Shown here: in pieces, positions 31,442-43,437 of the stretch
How the letters are laid out: each line of letters opens with the position of its first letter
Numbering within the stretch: the first letter of the stretch is position 1
From: Kibdelosporangium philippinense
GTDB lineage: Bacteria > Actinomycetota > Actinomycetes > Mycobacteriales > Pseudonocardiaceae
Assembly (NCBI RefSeq): GCF_021390435.2
Contig: NZ_JAJVCN010000001.1
Coordinates: 2,170,001 to 2,234,000, forward strand
Direction: 5' to 3'
Length of the DNA: 64,000 bases
The notes under the pieces: model-generated
Seen by the model: the letters and a program-made list of their open reading frames with translations, nothing else
Database searches by the model: none
Told to the model about the DNA's origin: nothing
Program-made: the position numbers and the translations under genes

Positions 31442-32856
31442 TGTCGTCCTACGTCGATTCATTACCCACCACGCTGCGCCCTCGTGATCACCGCGACCAC
31501 GCGGACCGGATCGCCTTGTCGGCCGCGACCACCGACGGCGTGCACATGCGGACCGAGGACGTCCGCGCGTGGATCGCCGAACGCCGTGATGCCAACGTCT
31601 TCCATGTCGAACGCATCCCGTTCGCCGACCTGGACCAGTGGTGGTTCGAAGGTGTGACGGGCAATCTCGTGCACCGCAGCGGCCGGTTCTTCACCATCGA
31701 GGGCCTGCACGTGATCGAACACGATGGTCCGCACGGCGACGGTCCGTACCGGGAATGGCAGCAGCCGGTCATCAAGCAGCCCGAAGTGGGCATCCTCGGC
31801 ATCCTGGCCAAGGAGTTCGACGGCGTGCTGCATTTCCTGATGCAGGCCAAGATGGAGCCGGGCAACCCCAACCTCGTACAGCTCTCGCCGACCGTGCAGG
31901 CCACCCGCAGCAACTACACCAAGGCACACGGCGGCACGAACGTGAAGCTGATCGAGTACTTCGCGCCGCCGGAACCCGACGGCGTGATCGTCGACGTTCT
32001 CCAGGCAGAGCAAGGATCGTGGTTCTTCCACAAGTCCAATCGCAACATGATCGTCGAGACCCGCGACGACGTGCCGATGTGGGACGACTTCTGCTGGCTC
32101 ACGCTCGGGCAGATCGCGGAGCTGATGCACGAGGACGAGACGATCAACATGAACGCCAGGAGCGTGCTGGCGTGTTTGCCTTACCACGACACGGCTCCGG
32201 GCGCGCTGTTCTCCGATATCCAGCTGCTGTCGTGGTTCACCAACGAGCGTTCGCGCCACGATGTGCGTGCCCGCCGCATTCCGCTCACGGACGTCTGCGG
32301 CTGGAAGCAAGGCGTTGAGGCGATCGAGCACGAGGACGGCCGTTACTTCAAAGTCGTTGCGGTAGGGGTGAAAGGCAGCAACCGCGAGAAGGTCGCCTGG
32401 ACCCAGCCGTTGCTCGAATCCGTCGGTCTTGGTGTCGTCGCGTTCCTCATTCGCGACATCGACGGCGTGCCGCACGTTCTGGTGCATGCCCGCGCTGATG
32501 GCGGTTTCCTCGACACGGTCGAGTTGGCGCCGACCGTCCAGTGCACGCCCCGCAACTACGCGCACCTGCCCGCGGAGAGCCGTCCGCCCTTCCTGGACTT
32601 CGTCGTGGACGCGCCACGGTCACGGATCCGTTACGAGGCAATCCATTCCGAGGAAGGCGGCCGTTTCCTCAACGCCAGGGCCCGATATCTCGCGGTCGAA
32701 GCGGACGAAACGGTCGAACCACCTCCTGGCTACGCCTGGGTGACGCCCGCACAGCTCACCGCGCTCACCCGGCACGGGCACTACGTCAACGTCGAGGCCC
32801 GTACGCTTCTCGCTTGTATCAACGCCGCGTCGGCACAGCCACAAGGAGTTGCCTGA
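31441..32856 (+). CDS. evaA: NDP-hexose 2,3-dehydratase (EvaA/DvaA type)
   Basis: Removes the C-2 hydroxyl of dTDP-4-keto-6-deoxyglucose, the committed step to 2,6-dideoxysugars. The two-fold internal repeat of this family is visible: SGRFFTIEGLHV / LVQLSPTVQAT in the first half and DGRYFKVVAVGV / TVELAPTVQCT in the second. 471 residues from ATG 31441, which overlaps the Hmo stop. First of four contiguous sugar genes; with EvaC at 16054 the set matches epivancosamine/vancosamine assembly. dTDP-glucose synthase and 4,6-dehydratase are not in the window. Confidence 0.93.
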
Positions 32857-32857
32857 C

Positions 32858-33835
32858 ATGAAGCTGATCACGGTCCTCGGCGCGTCGGGCTTCGTCGGCT
32901 CGGCTGTCACGCGCGCACTGGCACAACAGCCAATCCGGCTGCGAGCAGTGGCGCGCAGGCAGTTCACGCTCGCGCCTGGCCAAGCCGAGACAACCGTCAT
33001 CTCCGCTGACCTCACCGACCGTGCCGCGCTCGCCAACGCAGTCAAGGGATCGGACGCGGTCGTGTCCCTGCTGTTGTCGGACGGCGGATGGCGCGTGGCC
33101 GAGACCGAGGAAGCCGAACGTGTGAACGTGGGCGTCATGCGGGACCTCATCGACATCATCGGCAGCGACAGCGGGACGCCCCCGTTGATCGTGTACGCCG
33201 GTGCCGCCTCGCAGGCCGGTGTGCCACCCCGGGAACCGATTGACGGCAGCGAGCCCGACAACCCGGCGACTCCGTACGACCAGCAGAAGCTGGCGGCGGA
33301 ACTGATCCTCAAGAAGGCCACAGCCGATGGTCTGGTGCGCGGCATCAGCCTGCGTCTGCCCACGGTATTCGGTGAGACCACAGCAGAAGGCGCGAACCAC
33401 GACCGTGGTGTCGTGTCCTTCATGGCACGGCGAGCCATCGACGGCCAGCCACTGACTGTGTGGGGCGACGGAACCGTTCGACGCGATCTGCTGCACGTCG
33501 AGGACGTCGCGACAGCGTTCACGGCTGCACTGGCCAACCCGGATTCCCTTGTTGGCGGCCACTGGCCGCTCGGCGCAGGCCGAGGCGACCAGCTCGGCGA
33601 GGTTTTCCGGCTCGTGGCAGACGAAGTCGCCGAGCACACCGGACAGCCCCCTGTCGACGTGACATGCGTGGAACCGCCGTCGCACGCGCCTGAGATCGAT
33701 CTGCGCAGCGTCACCATCGATTCGACGCCGTTCCGGGCGCTCACCGGCTGGCGCCCAGAGATTTCGCTGTCCGAAGGAGTGCGTCGCACTGTCGCCGCAT
33801 TGACGACACCAGTTCATGGAAAGGCTCGCGGATGA
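32858..33835 (+). CDS. evaE: NDP-sugar 4-ketoreductase (EvaE/DvaE type)
   Basis: Extended SDR enzyme expected to reduce the C-4 ketone as last step of aminosugar formation. Seen: nucleotide motif GASGFVGS at residues about 7-14 and the catalytic YDQQK pair near 145. 325 residues. ATG 32858 has AAGGAG 9 bases upstream; a TTG at 32849 is rejected. The stereochemistry at C-4, which separates vancosamine from epivancosamine, cannot be read from the sequence alone. The aminotransferase start overlaps its stop (ATGA). Confidence 0.88.
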   Translation: MKLITVLGASGFVGSAVTRALAQQPIRLRAVARRQFTLAPGQAETTVISADLTDRAALANAVKGSDAVVSLLLSDGGWRVAETEEAERVNVGVMRDLIDIIGSDSGTPPLIVYAGAASQAGVPPREPIDGSEPDNPATPYDQQKLAAELILKKATADGLVRGISLRLPTVFGETTAEGANHDRGVVSFMARRAIDGQPLTVWGDGTVRRDLLHVEDVATAFTAALANPDSLVGGHWPLGAGRGDQLGEVFRLVADEVAEHTGQPPVDVTCVEPPSHAPEIDLRSVTIDSTPFRALTGWRPEISLSEGVRRTVAALTTPVHGKARG

Positions 33836-34941
33836 CCACGCGTGTATGGGATTACCTGACCGAATACCAGGCCGAGCGGACCGACCTGCTTGACGCGGTC
33901 GAGACGGTCTTCGATTCGGGCCAGCTCGTGCTCGGCGCGAGCGTGCGCGGCTTCGAGTCGGAATTCGCCGCGTACCACGGGGTTTCGCACTGTGTCGGCG
34001 TCGACAACGGAACGAACGCGATCAAGCTTGGCCTGCAGGCGCTTGGCGTCGGACCGGGCGACGAGGTGATCACGGTGTCGAACACCGCGGCTCCGACCGT
34101 GGTCGCCATCGACGGCACGGGTGCGACGCCGGTCTTCGTCGACATCCGCGAGGACGACTTCCTGATGGACACCAGCCAGGTCGAGGCCGCGATCACCGAC
34201 CGCACCAAGTGCCTGCTGCCTGTGCACTTGTACGGTCAGTGCGTGAACATGGCTCCGCTGAAGGAACTCGCCGCGAAGCACGGGCTGTCCATTTTGGAGG
34301 ACTGCGCTCAGGCTCACGGGGCCAAGCAGGACGGTGTGATCGCGGGTTCGACCGGTAACGCGGCCGCGTTCTCCTTCTACCCGACCAAGGTGCTCGGCGC
34401 GTACGGCGACGGCGGCGCGACCATCACGTCCGACGAAGCCGTTGATCACAAGCTGCGGCGGTTGCGGTACTACGGCATGGACACGACCTACTACACGCTG
34501 GAAACGCCCGCCCACAACAGCCGTCTTGACGAGGTACAGGCTGAAATCCTGCGGCGCAAGCTCAAGCGGTTGGACACCTACATCGCTGGCCGTCAGGCCA
34601 TCGCGCAGCGCTATGTCGACGGACTCGGCGACACCGAGCTGAAGCTGCCGCAGACCGTGCCAGGCAACTCGCACGTGTACTACGTCTACGTGGTGCGTCA
34701 CCCGCGGCGCGACGACATCCTTGAGCGCCTCAAGGCGTACGACATTCACCTGAACATCAGCTACCCGTGGCCGGTGCACACCATGACCGGGTTCGCCAAG
34801 CTTGGCTACGCTGAGGGCTCGTTGCCGGTGACCGAGCGGCTCGCCAAGGAGATCTTCTCGCTGCCGATGTATCCAGCGCTCTCGCCGGACCTGCAGGACA
34901 AGATGATCCACGCGGTCCGCGAAGTCCTGTCCACCCTCTAG
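33832..34941 (+). CDS. evaB: NDP-sugar 3-aminotransferase (EvaB/DvaB type)
   Basis: DegT/DnrJ/EryC1-family PLP enzyme that puts the amino group on C-3 of the keto-sugar. Seen: [28 protein letters not shown], the PLP lysine in [15 protein letters not shown], and the family's [14 protein letters not shown]. 369 residues. It starts within the stop of evaE. The amino group is added before C-methylation in the known epivancosamine route, so this enzyme and EvaC must act on the same intermediate series. Confidence 0.93.
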   Translation: MTTRVWDYLTEYQAERTDLLDAVETVFDSGQLVLGASVRGFESEFAAYHGVSHCVGVDNGTNAIKLGLQALGVGPGDEVITVSNTAAPTVVAIDGTGATPVFVDIREDDFLMDTSQVEAAITDRTKCLLPVHLYGQCVNMAPLKELAAKHGLSILEDCAQAHGAKQDGVIAGSTGNAAAFSFYPTKVLGAYGDGGATITSDEAVDHKLRRLRYYGMDTTYYTLETPAHNSRLDEVQAEILRRKLKRLDTYIAGRQAIAQRYVDGLGDTELKLPQTVPGNSHVYYVYVVRHPRRDDILERLKAYDIHLNISYPWPVHTMTGFAKLGYAEGSLPVTERLAKEIFSLPMYPALSPDLQDKMIHAVREVLSTL

Positions 34942-34956
34942 AACCCAGGAGCAGCT

Positions 34957-35556
34957 GTGCAAGCACGCAAACTGGCTGTCGAAGGCGCGATCGAGTTCAC
35001 TCCTCGCGTCTTTCCCGACGACCGGGGGGCGTTCCTCTCGCCGTACCAGGAAGCGGCCTTCGTCGAGGCTCATGGCAGCCCGCTTTTCCGTGTGGCACAG
35101 ACGAACCACAGCGTGTCCAAGCGTGGCGTGGTGCGGGGCGTGCACTACACCGCGACGCCGCCGGGTGTCGCCAAGTACGTCTACTGTGCCCGCGGTAAGG
35201 CGTTGGACATCGTGATCGACATCCGGGTCGGCTCACCGACGTTCGGGCAGTGGGACTCGGTGCTGATGGACCAGCAGGACCACCGGGCGTTGTACTTCCC
35301 GGTCGGCGTCGGCCACGCGTTCATCGCGCTTGAGGACGACACGGTCATGTCGTACATGATCTCGGGGACCTATGTGGCGAAGGACGAACTCGCGCTGTCC
35401 CCCTTGGATCCCGCGTTGGGGCTGCCGATCGAGACCAGTGGCGTCGAGCCGATCCTTTCCGAACGCGACCAGGTGGCCATCACCCTCGCCGAAGCACAGG
35501 AGCAAGGTCTGCTGCCGGACTACGCCAAGAGCCAGGAAATCGAGCGCCACCTTTGA
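34957..35556 (+). CDS. evaD: NDP-sugar 5- (3,5-) epimerase (EvaD/DvaD type)
   Basis: RmlC-like cupin that inverts C-5 to give the L-sugar. Seen: FPDDRGAFLSPYQEA, the catalytic-His region RGVHYTATPPGVAKYVYC, FPVGVGHAFIALED, and a C-terminal LSPLDPALGLP. 199 residues from GTG 34957 with AGGAG 5 bases upstream. Last gene of the hmaS-hmo-sugar operon, ended by the palindrome at 35561-35608. Confidence 0.93.
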   Translation: MQARKLAVEGAIEFTPRVFPDDRGAFLSPYQEAAFVEAHGSPLFRVAQTNHSVSKRGVVRGVHYTATPPGVAKYVYCARGKALDIVIDIRVGSPTFGQWDSVLMDQQDHRALYFPVGVGHAFIALEDDTVMSYMISGTYVAKDELALSPLDPALGLPIETSGVEPILSERDQVAITLAEAQEQGLLPDYAKSQEIERHL

Positions 35557-35560
35557 AAAC

Positions 35561-35608
35561 CCTCGTGAGTGGTTATCCGGGTTAGAACACGGATAACCAC
35601 TCACGAGG
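35561..35608. terminator. Bidirectional palindrome between evaD and the reverse-strand GT
   Basis: 19-bp perfect arms (35561-35579 and 35590-35608) with a 10-base loop. It is the inverted counterpart of the element at 21854-21901: same arm core CCTCGTGAGTGGTTA and the same TGTTCTAACCC loop when read on the other strand. It separates two convergent genes. Confidence 0.8.
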
Positions 35609-36745
35609 TCATTTGAGGCTGGTGACGACCTCGGCGGGGCTTGGCATGGCGGCGACCTCGGTGGCAAGGGCACGGGCAGCGTCCCGCACTGCGGTGTCCG
35701 CCAACAGGAAACGGGCCTGCTCGGTGATGTCGTCGGCCGTGAAGTCCTCGACGAGCTGGGTGGCGACACCGGCCTTGACAGACGCCTCGGCGTTGGTTGA
35801 ATGGTCGGCGCCTTGCGGCAGGAACAGCTGGGGGAGACCGGCGCCGAACGCGCCCAGCATCGTCCCGCTTCCGCCGTGGTGCACGACGATATCCACGTGG
35901 GGCAACAGTTCCCTTTGCGGGACCCACGTTTCGAGCCGCACGTTCGACGGCACCTCGCCAAGCAACTCGGCCTCGACGAACGGTCCGGTGGCGACCAGCA
36001 CGTCGAGGTCGAGCGCGGCGAGGCCGATGGTCGCCTTGACCAATACGTCGCTGTTGCCGTACTGAGTGCCCAGCGTCACGTACGCCAGCGGACGGCTCCG
36101 GTCGCGATCAGCGATCCCGGCAGGCAGGTCACCCGGCACGCTCCAACCAACCGGCCGCAAGGGGATCCGGTTCGCCGTGGCGACGAACTCCTGTGATTGC
36201 ACCGACTCCGGGCAGATGTCGACGATCGGGTCGCCGAACGGGGCCTCAAGCTCACCTTCCAGACCGAACTCGGCGGCCGTGGCCCGCATCTCCTCGCGGA
36301 TTTCCTTGCCAGCGTCGTAGTCCGCCATCCGGCCGAAGTTGTGGCTGATACAAGGGATCCCGGCCCGCTTGGCCGCGTACGCCCCACCCGCGTTCGCCGC
36401 CTCGTAGACCACGAGATCCGGTCGTCGCTCGGCGAAAACCGGCTCAAGGTCGGCAACCACGGCCCGTGGTACGGCATCGCCGAACACCCGGCCAAGCAGC
36501 TTGAACAGCTTCTTCTGCGGAAGCGCCCTCGGGTCCCCGTCGACCCCCTTCAGCAGCTCGGTGAACGCCTGCTGCGGCGTGAGCCCGACCGGGATGCCGG
36601 TGATGCCTGCTTTCTCGATGTTCGGCAGGAATTCCGCTGCGGTCGCGAAGGCGACGTCGTGCCCGGCGTCACGCGCGGCGACGGCGAGCGGGATGAGCGG
36701 GAAGGAATGTCCGTAGGCCCCCAGAGCCGTGAATATCAGGCGCAT
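35609..36745 (-). CDS. Extra glycosyltransferase (GT1, macrolide/EryCIII-like)
   Basis: GT-B fold glycosyltransferase unlike GtfA-C: N-terminus MRLIFTALGAYGHSFPL and donor site HHGGSGTMLGAFGAGLPQL with LPQGADHSTNA, typical of the MGT/EryCIII-like group. Those usually use dTDP-deoxysugars, so a rhamnosyl or other deoxysugar transferase is a fair guess, but no substrate can be assigned. ATG 36745 is chosen because upstream in-frame sequence is not conserved-looking; no strong ribosome site. 378 residues. It is alone on the reverse strand, flanked by cluster genes, and is not part of the standard vancomycin, balhimycin or chloroeremomycin gene sets as known to me. Confidence 0.85.
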   Translation of the reverse strand: MRLIFTALGAYGHSFPLIPLAVAARDAGHDVAFATAAEFLPNIEKAGITGIPVGLTPQQAFTELLKGVDGDPRALPQKKLFKLLGRVFGDAVPRAVVADLEPVFAERRPDLVVYEAANAGGAYAAKRAGIPCISHNFGRMADYDAGKEIREEMRATAAEFGLEGELEAPFGDPIVDICPESVQSQEFVATANRIPLRPVGWSVPGDLPAGIADRDRSRPLAYVTLGTQYGNSDVLVKATIGLAALDLDVLVATGPFVEAELLGEVPSNVRLETWVPQRELLPHVDIVVHHGGSGTMLGAFGAGLPQLFLPQGADHSTNAEASVKAGVATQLVEDFTADDITEQARFLLADTAVRDAARALATEVAAMPSPAEVVTSLK

Positions 36746-36918
36746 GCGGCCACAGTAGCCATAAGCTGGGCGGACTTCCGGTGTCCGTGCGGTCGTTGGA
36801 CGAGCTGGACCACCGAGATCAACCGAGGTTACGTTCACTCCGTCTGCCCATACTGGGGAAAGGTGAGACCGATGGACGCTGCGCAAGTCAAGCAGCTACT
36901 CCGTAGCAAACTCAGGAC

Positions 36919-38030
36919 GTGGGGGTGGATGTATCGATGACTGTGGACGTCGCACCAGCCCAGGATTTGTCCGTCCTCACCGGACTGACCGAGATCACCC
37001 GGTTCGCCGGTGTCGGGACCGCCGTGTCCGACACGGCCTACACGCAGTCCGAGCTGCTCGAAATCCTCGACATCGAGGATCCCAAGATCCGGTCGGTCTT
37101 TCTCAACAGCGCGATCGATCGGCGTTTCCTCACGCTGCCACCAGAGAGCCCAAGCGGCGCACGGTCGTCCGAACCGCAGGGCGATCTACTGGACAAACAC
37201 AAGAAACTCGCCGTCGACATGGGGTGCCGGGCGCTCGAGGAGTGCCTGAAGTCGGCGGGCGCAACGCTTTCGGACTTGCGTCATCTGTGCTGCGTGACCT
37301 CGACGGGGTTCCTGACGCCCGGTCTGAGCGCGCTGATCATCCGCGAGATGGGCATCGACCCGCATTGCAGCCGTTCCGACGTCGTCGGCATGGGCTGCAA
37401 CGCGGGCCTGAACGCGCTCAACGTGGTCTCCGGATGGTCCGCTGCGCACCCGCGTGAGCTCGGCGTCGTCCTGTGCAGCGAGGCGTGTTCGGCCGCATAC
37501 GCCCTCGACGGCACGATGCGGACCGCGGTGGTCAACAGCCTGTTCGGTGACGGATCCGCTGCCCTCGCAGTCGTTTCCGGTGACAGCCGGGTGGAAGGCC
37601 CGCGTGTCCTGAAGTTCGCGAGCTACATCATCACCGACGCCATCGAGGCGATGCGGTACGACTGGGACCGCGACCAGGACCGGTTCAGCTTCTTCCTCGA
37701 CCCACAGATTCCGTACGTGGTCGGCGCGCACGCCGAGATCGTCGCCGACCGGCTGCTGGCCGGAACCGGCCTGCGACGCAGCGACATCAGTCACTGGCTC
37801 GTGCACTCCGGCGGCAAGAAGGTGGTTGACGCCGTCGTGATCAACCTCGGCCTGAGCAGGCACGACGTCCGCCACACCACCGGTGTGCTGCGCGACTACG
37901 GCAACCTTTCCAGCGGATCGTTCCTCTTCTCCTACGAGCGGCTCGCCGAAGAAGGCGTCACTCAGCCGGGGGACTACGGCGTACTCATGACCATGGGGCC
38001 TGGCTCCACAATCGAAATGGCGCTCATCCA

Positions 38031-38037
<7 letters not shown>
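36919..38037 (+). CDS. dpgA: 3,5-Dihydroxyphenylacetyl-CoA synthase, type III PKS (DpgA)
   Basis: Condenses four malonyl-CoA to the dihydroxyphenylacetyl-CoA precursor of Dpg. With GTG 36919 as start the active-site cysteine (MGCNAGLNALN) is Cys160, the residue number of characterised DpgA, and the N-terminus MGVDVSM agrees with homologues; an in-frame ATG at 36937 is the alternative. His and Asn of the triad lie in HSGGKKV and GNLSSGSF. 372 residues. The upstream 173 bp holds a lone TTGGAC (36796-36801) but no full Bbr box. Overlaps dpgB by 7 bp. Confidence 0.96.
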
Positions 38038-40665
<2,628 letters not shown>

Positions 40666-40755
40666 AAATGGATACAAGGCTTTGACCGCAGGCCGGGTCT
40701 GGAAGTCCCGGCACTCCCTACCGCCCGGTGCGGGCAGAAACCGTGGATATCTGTG

Positions 40756-41826
40756 ATGACACCCACCGCCACCGCGGTTGATCTCGACAATCAACGCATC
40801 GACCGCATGGTTCCCCTGGTCACCCCCGCCCTGCTGCACCACGAACTGCCGCTGAGCGCGGACGCGGCGGAGACGGTGCGACAAGGCCGCGAGGCGGTCG
40901 TGCGCGTCCTCGACGGTTCGGACGACCGCCTGCTCGTGATCGCCGGCCCATGCTCGATCCACGACCCCGCCGCGGCACTGGAATACGCCGACCACCTGGC
41001 CACCGCGGCCACCCAGTTCGCCGACGACCTGCTGATCGTGATGCGTGTGTACTTCGAGAAACCCCGCACGATCGGAGGCTGGAAAGGGCTCATCAACGAC
41101 CCGCACCTCGACGGAACCGGCGACGTCAACCACGGCCTGCGAATCGCCCGGCACCTCCTGCTTGAGCTGGCCGAACGCGGCCTGCCGACCGCGGTCGAAT
41201 GGCTCGACACCACCATCCCCGCGTACCTCGCCGACACAGTGTCCTGGGGCGCGATCGGCGCACGGACGGTCGAAAGCCAGAACCACCGCATGCTGGCCAG
41301 CGGCCTGTCCATGCCCGTCGGCTTCAAGAACCGTCGGGATGGCGATGTCACGGTGGCTATCGACGCGATCCGTGCGGCCGCGGCCCGTCATGTGGTTCCC
41401 GGCGTAAACCCAAGTGGCCTGCCCGCGATCCTGCACACGGTTGGCAATCCGGACTGCCATCTCGTGCTGCGCGGCGGAAACAACGCGCCCAACCACTACC
41501 CAGCGTCTGTCCACAGTGCACTGGCCGCACTGCGGGACGCCGGGCAGCCTGCCCGTGTTGTGATCGACGCGAGCCATGACAACAGCCGTAAGGACCACAA
41601 CCAACAACCTGTTGTCGCAGAAGAGATCGCCGAGCAGATCAAGGACGGCCAGCGCGGCATCGTCGGCGTCATGCTCGAGTCGAACCTCAAGGCAGGTCGC
41701 CAAGATCTGCGCCCAGGCCAGCCATTGACCTACGGCCAATCCATCACGGACGCCTGCATCGACTTCACCACCACACAGACGGTCCTGCACAACCTCGCCT
41801 CAGCGACCGCCGCCCGTAGGCGGTGA
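40756..41826 (+). CDS. dahp: 3-Deoxy-7-phosphoheptulonate (DAHP) synthase, class I
   Basis: First shikimate-pathway enzyme; cluster copies raise tyrosine/4-hydroxyphenylpyruvate supply for Hpg and beta-hydroxytyrosine, as shown for balhimycin dahp. Seen: VIAGPCSIHDPAAALEYA, MRVYFEKPRTIGGWKG, GFKNRRDGD, VLRGGNNAPN, DASHDNSRKDH and GVMLESNL, all class I (AroF/G/H-type) motifs. ATG 40756 was picked over an adjacent GTG 40753. 356 residues. Last gene of the main cluster before a strong terminator. Confidence 0.94.
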   Translation: MTPTATAVDLDNQRIDRMVPLVTPALLHHELPLSADAAETVRQGREAVVRVLDGSDDRLLVIAGPCSIHDPAAALEYADHLATAATQFADDLLIVMRVYFEKPRTIGGWKGLINDPHLDGTGDVNHGLRIARHLLLELAERGLPTAVEWLDTTIPAYLADTVSWGAIGARTVESQNHRMLASGLSMPVGFKNRRDGDVTVAIDAIRAAAARHVVPGVNPSGLPAILHTVGNPDCHLVLRGGNNAPNHYPASVHSALAALRDAGQPARVVIDASHDNSRKDHNQQPVVAEEIAEQIKDGQRGIVGVMLESNLKAGRQDLRPGQPLTYGQSITDACIDFTTTQTVLHNLASATAARRR

Positions 41827-41835
41827 ATTAGCTGC

Positions 41836-41868
41836 GAAGCGGCGGGCGAATCCATCGCCCGCCGCTTC
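41836..41868 (+). terminator. Strong hairpin at the right end of the GPA gene block
   Basis: Perfect 14-bp GC-rich arms GAAGCGGCGGGCGA (41836-41849) and complement (41855-41868), loop ATCCA. It lies between convergent dahp and the protease gene. Confidence 0.8.
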
Positions 41869-41886
41869 AGAGGTCACGAATTTTTC

Positions 41887-42888
41887 CTACGGAGTTTGAT
41901 CTTTCGCGGCGTTGTAGACATCGAGAACGTGGTTGTCGTAATAAGGGCCAGAATTGGCTCCATTAAGGATGCCCTGGGTGGCGCTGATTACGTAACCGAG
42001 GCCGTTGGGTTGGTAATCCTCCAGCCATGGTCCGCCGCTGGCGCCGCCGCCGAAATCACAGCCGAGTCGATATGCGTTGGCTCCCGGCCACTGGTCAGTG
42101 GTTCCCCAGCAGTACCACTGCACCTCGCCACCGTCGCGGTTTCCTGGATAGCCTGCGATGTGCACGAAACGGCTGTAGCTGCCGTTCACCCGGAATCCGT
42201 GGCCACCTGCCGCGTTGACCACCTGCTGGCCGAAGCCGTTGTTGTGCGTCACCACGAACGCGAAGTCCCGCTGCCAGTCGTTTCGGACCGACCAGCCTGT
42301 TGAGTAGTGGAACCAGTAAGCGGAGAACCGGCCTCGTGGCTCGGCGCCGCGCTGGTAGCCCGGGATGAAGACCCAGTTCAGCATGACCTGGCCGTTGCCG
42401 CCGCCGACGACCGCGCAGTGGCCCGCGGTGGAGACGAGGCGTTTCGATCCGCTGTTCAGTGCGCTTCCCGAGCAGGCATATCCCCGGTTGTCCCGTGGGT
42501 CGACGAAGAAGATCTTGCCGTTGGTGTTGGAGAACCAGGCGTCCTGGGTTGACGGGCCGCCGGCCGCGGGTGCCACCGGAGTTGAGGCGGTCACCTCTTT
42601 CGCAAGCGCGGCAGGCGCCTTTTCATTCGTTGTGCCGGTGGTTGGAACGATGGGAATGGCGGCGGCGAGTCGTTCTGGCGTCCAGTAGTCGTTGACAATC
42701 CGCTCAGCGTCTTCAGCCGAAACCTTCCGCTGCGCGCCGACGCTCTCGTCCCAGACGACCGCGGCCGTGCTGACGATCGCCTCGTTAGCCGACGTGGATT
42801 CGGCCGCCGCTGGCGTCGTGACCAGTATCGACGCCGTCAGCGTCAGGCTGGAAATGGCAACGAGCATCGATCTTCGGGTCATTCTCAT
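41887..42888 (-). CDS. Secreted trypsin-like serine protease
   Basis: Exported S1-type protease (V8/streptogrisin-like). Signal peptide MRMTRRSMLV...TTPAAAES at the N-terminus, a propeptide-like segment with an NDYW patch, then the mature domain with His in STAGHC, Asp in DWQRDFAFV and Ser in GGGASGGPW; paired cysteines (YACSGS/GHC, WYCW/GCDFGG). ATG 42888 chosen: upstream codons to 42945 add no signal-like sequence and GGGGG precedes it. 333 residues. Nothing links it to the glycopeptide pathway; it marks the start of the flanking region. Confidence 0.9.
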   Translation of the reverse strand: MRMTRRSMLVAISSLTLTASILVTTPAAAESTSANEAIVSTAAVVWDESVGAQRKVSAEDAERIVNDYWTPERLAAAIPIVPTTGTTNEKAPAALAKEVTASTPVAPAAGGPSTQDAWFSNTNGKIFFVDPRDNRGYACSGSALNSGSKRLVSTAGHCAVVGGGNGQVMLNWVFIPGYQRGAEPRGRFSAYWFHYSTGWSVRNDWQRDFAFVVTHNNGFGQQVVNAAGGHGFRVNGSYSRFVHIAGYPGNRDGGEVQWYCWGTTDQWPGANAYRLGCDFGGGASGGPWLEDYQPNGLGYVISATQGILNGANSGPYYDNHVLDVYNAAKDQTP

Positions 42889-43437
42889 GGAACCCCCGTA
42901 AACAGGATTTTCATACTGCCGAATTACCCGGTCAACTCTCCACATTACGGAGCTGATTGTGATTCAACAACCGCCTACCGGCGGAGGCGGTATTCCGTCC
43001 GCCGGACCAATGGGATGATCCGAATATAGTGAACGTAAATGTGGGAATAAGAGGGGTGTCCCTGGTCTCGGTCAGCGTGCCGTCCCGACGCCGGGCCGTC
43101 GGGACAACCTTGGCCTGGATCATCCGACACCGCAGCTGTGTCCGGATGACAAACGACTACCTGAACGCCACGCACTGGGTTACGGAACGGACATCACTGG
43201 TCAACTTTGCGTGTCCAGCGGATGCGCGCATTGGGACGCTCGGGCGAAAGTCCTGCGCCTAACGGGTATCTCAGAGTGTGGCCGTAATACCAGTTCGATG
43301 TTGTGCGATGGCACCGCTATCTATTCCCGGCCGGAGTATGGGAGGCCGTTATGAGTGCGTTGCGAATCGGTGCTGGTCGGCTACGTCCGAAGGTAATGAG
43401 TCCGGCACCTGGGGTCATGCCCTGCGGAGTGGTGTAA
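42889..43437. other. 549-bp gap between protease gene and IS256 element
   Basis: Holds the protease upstream region (left end) and otherwise nothing I can support. A 77-codon ORF at 43029-43262 (+) has no ribosome site or recognisable domain and an unlikely composition, and is not called. Confidence 0.5.

Noticed and set aside
36796..36801. TTGGAC upstream of dpgA considered as a Bbr box
   Set aside because: The partner 17 bases upstream reads GACTTC, not GTCCA; only a half-site.
43029..43262. 77-codon plus-strand ORF between the protease and IS256
   Set aside because: No ribosome site, no domain, and no homology I can recognise; likely chance.
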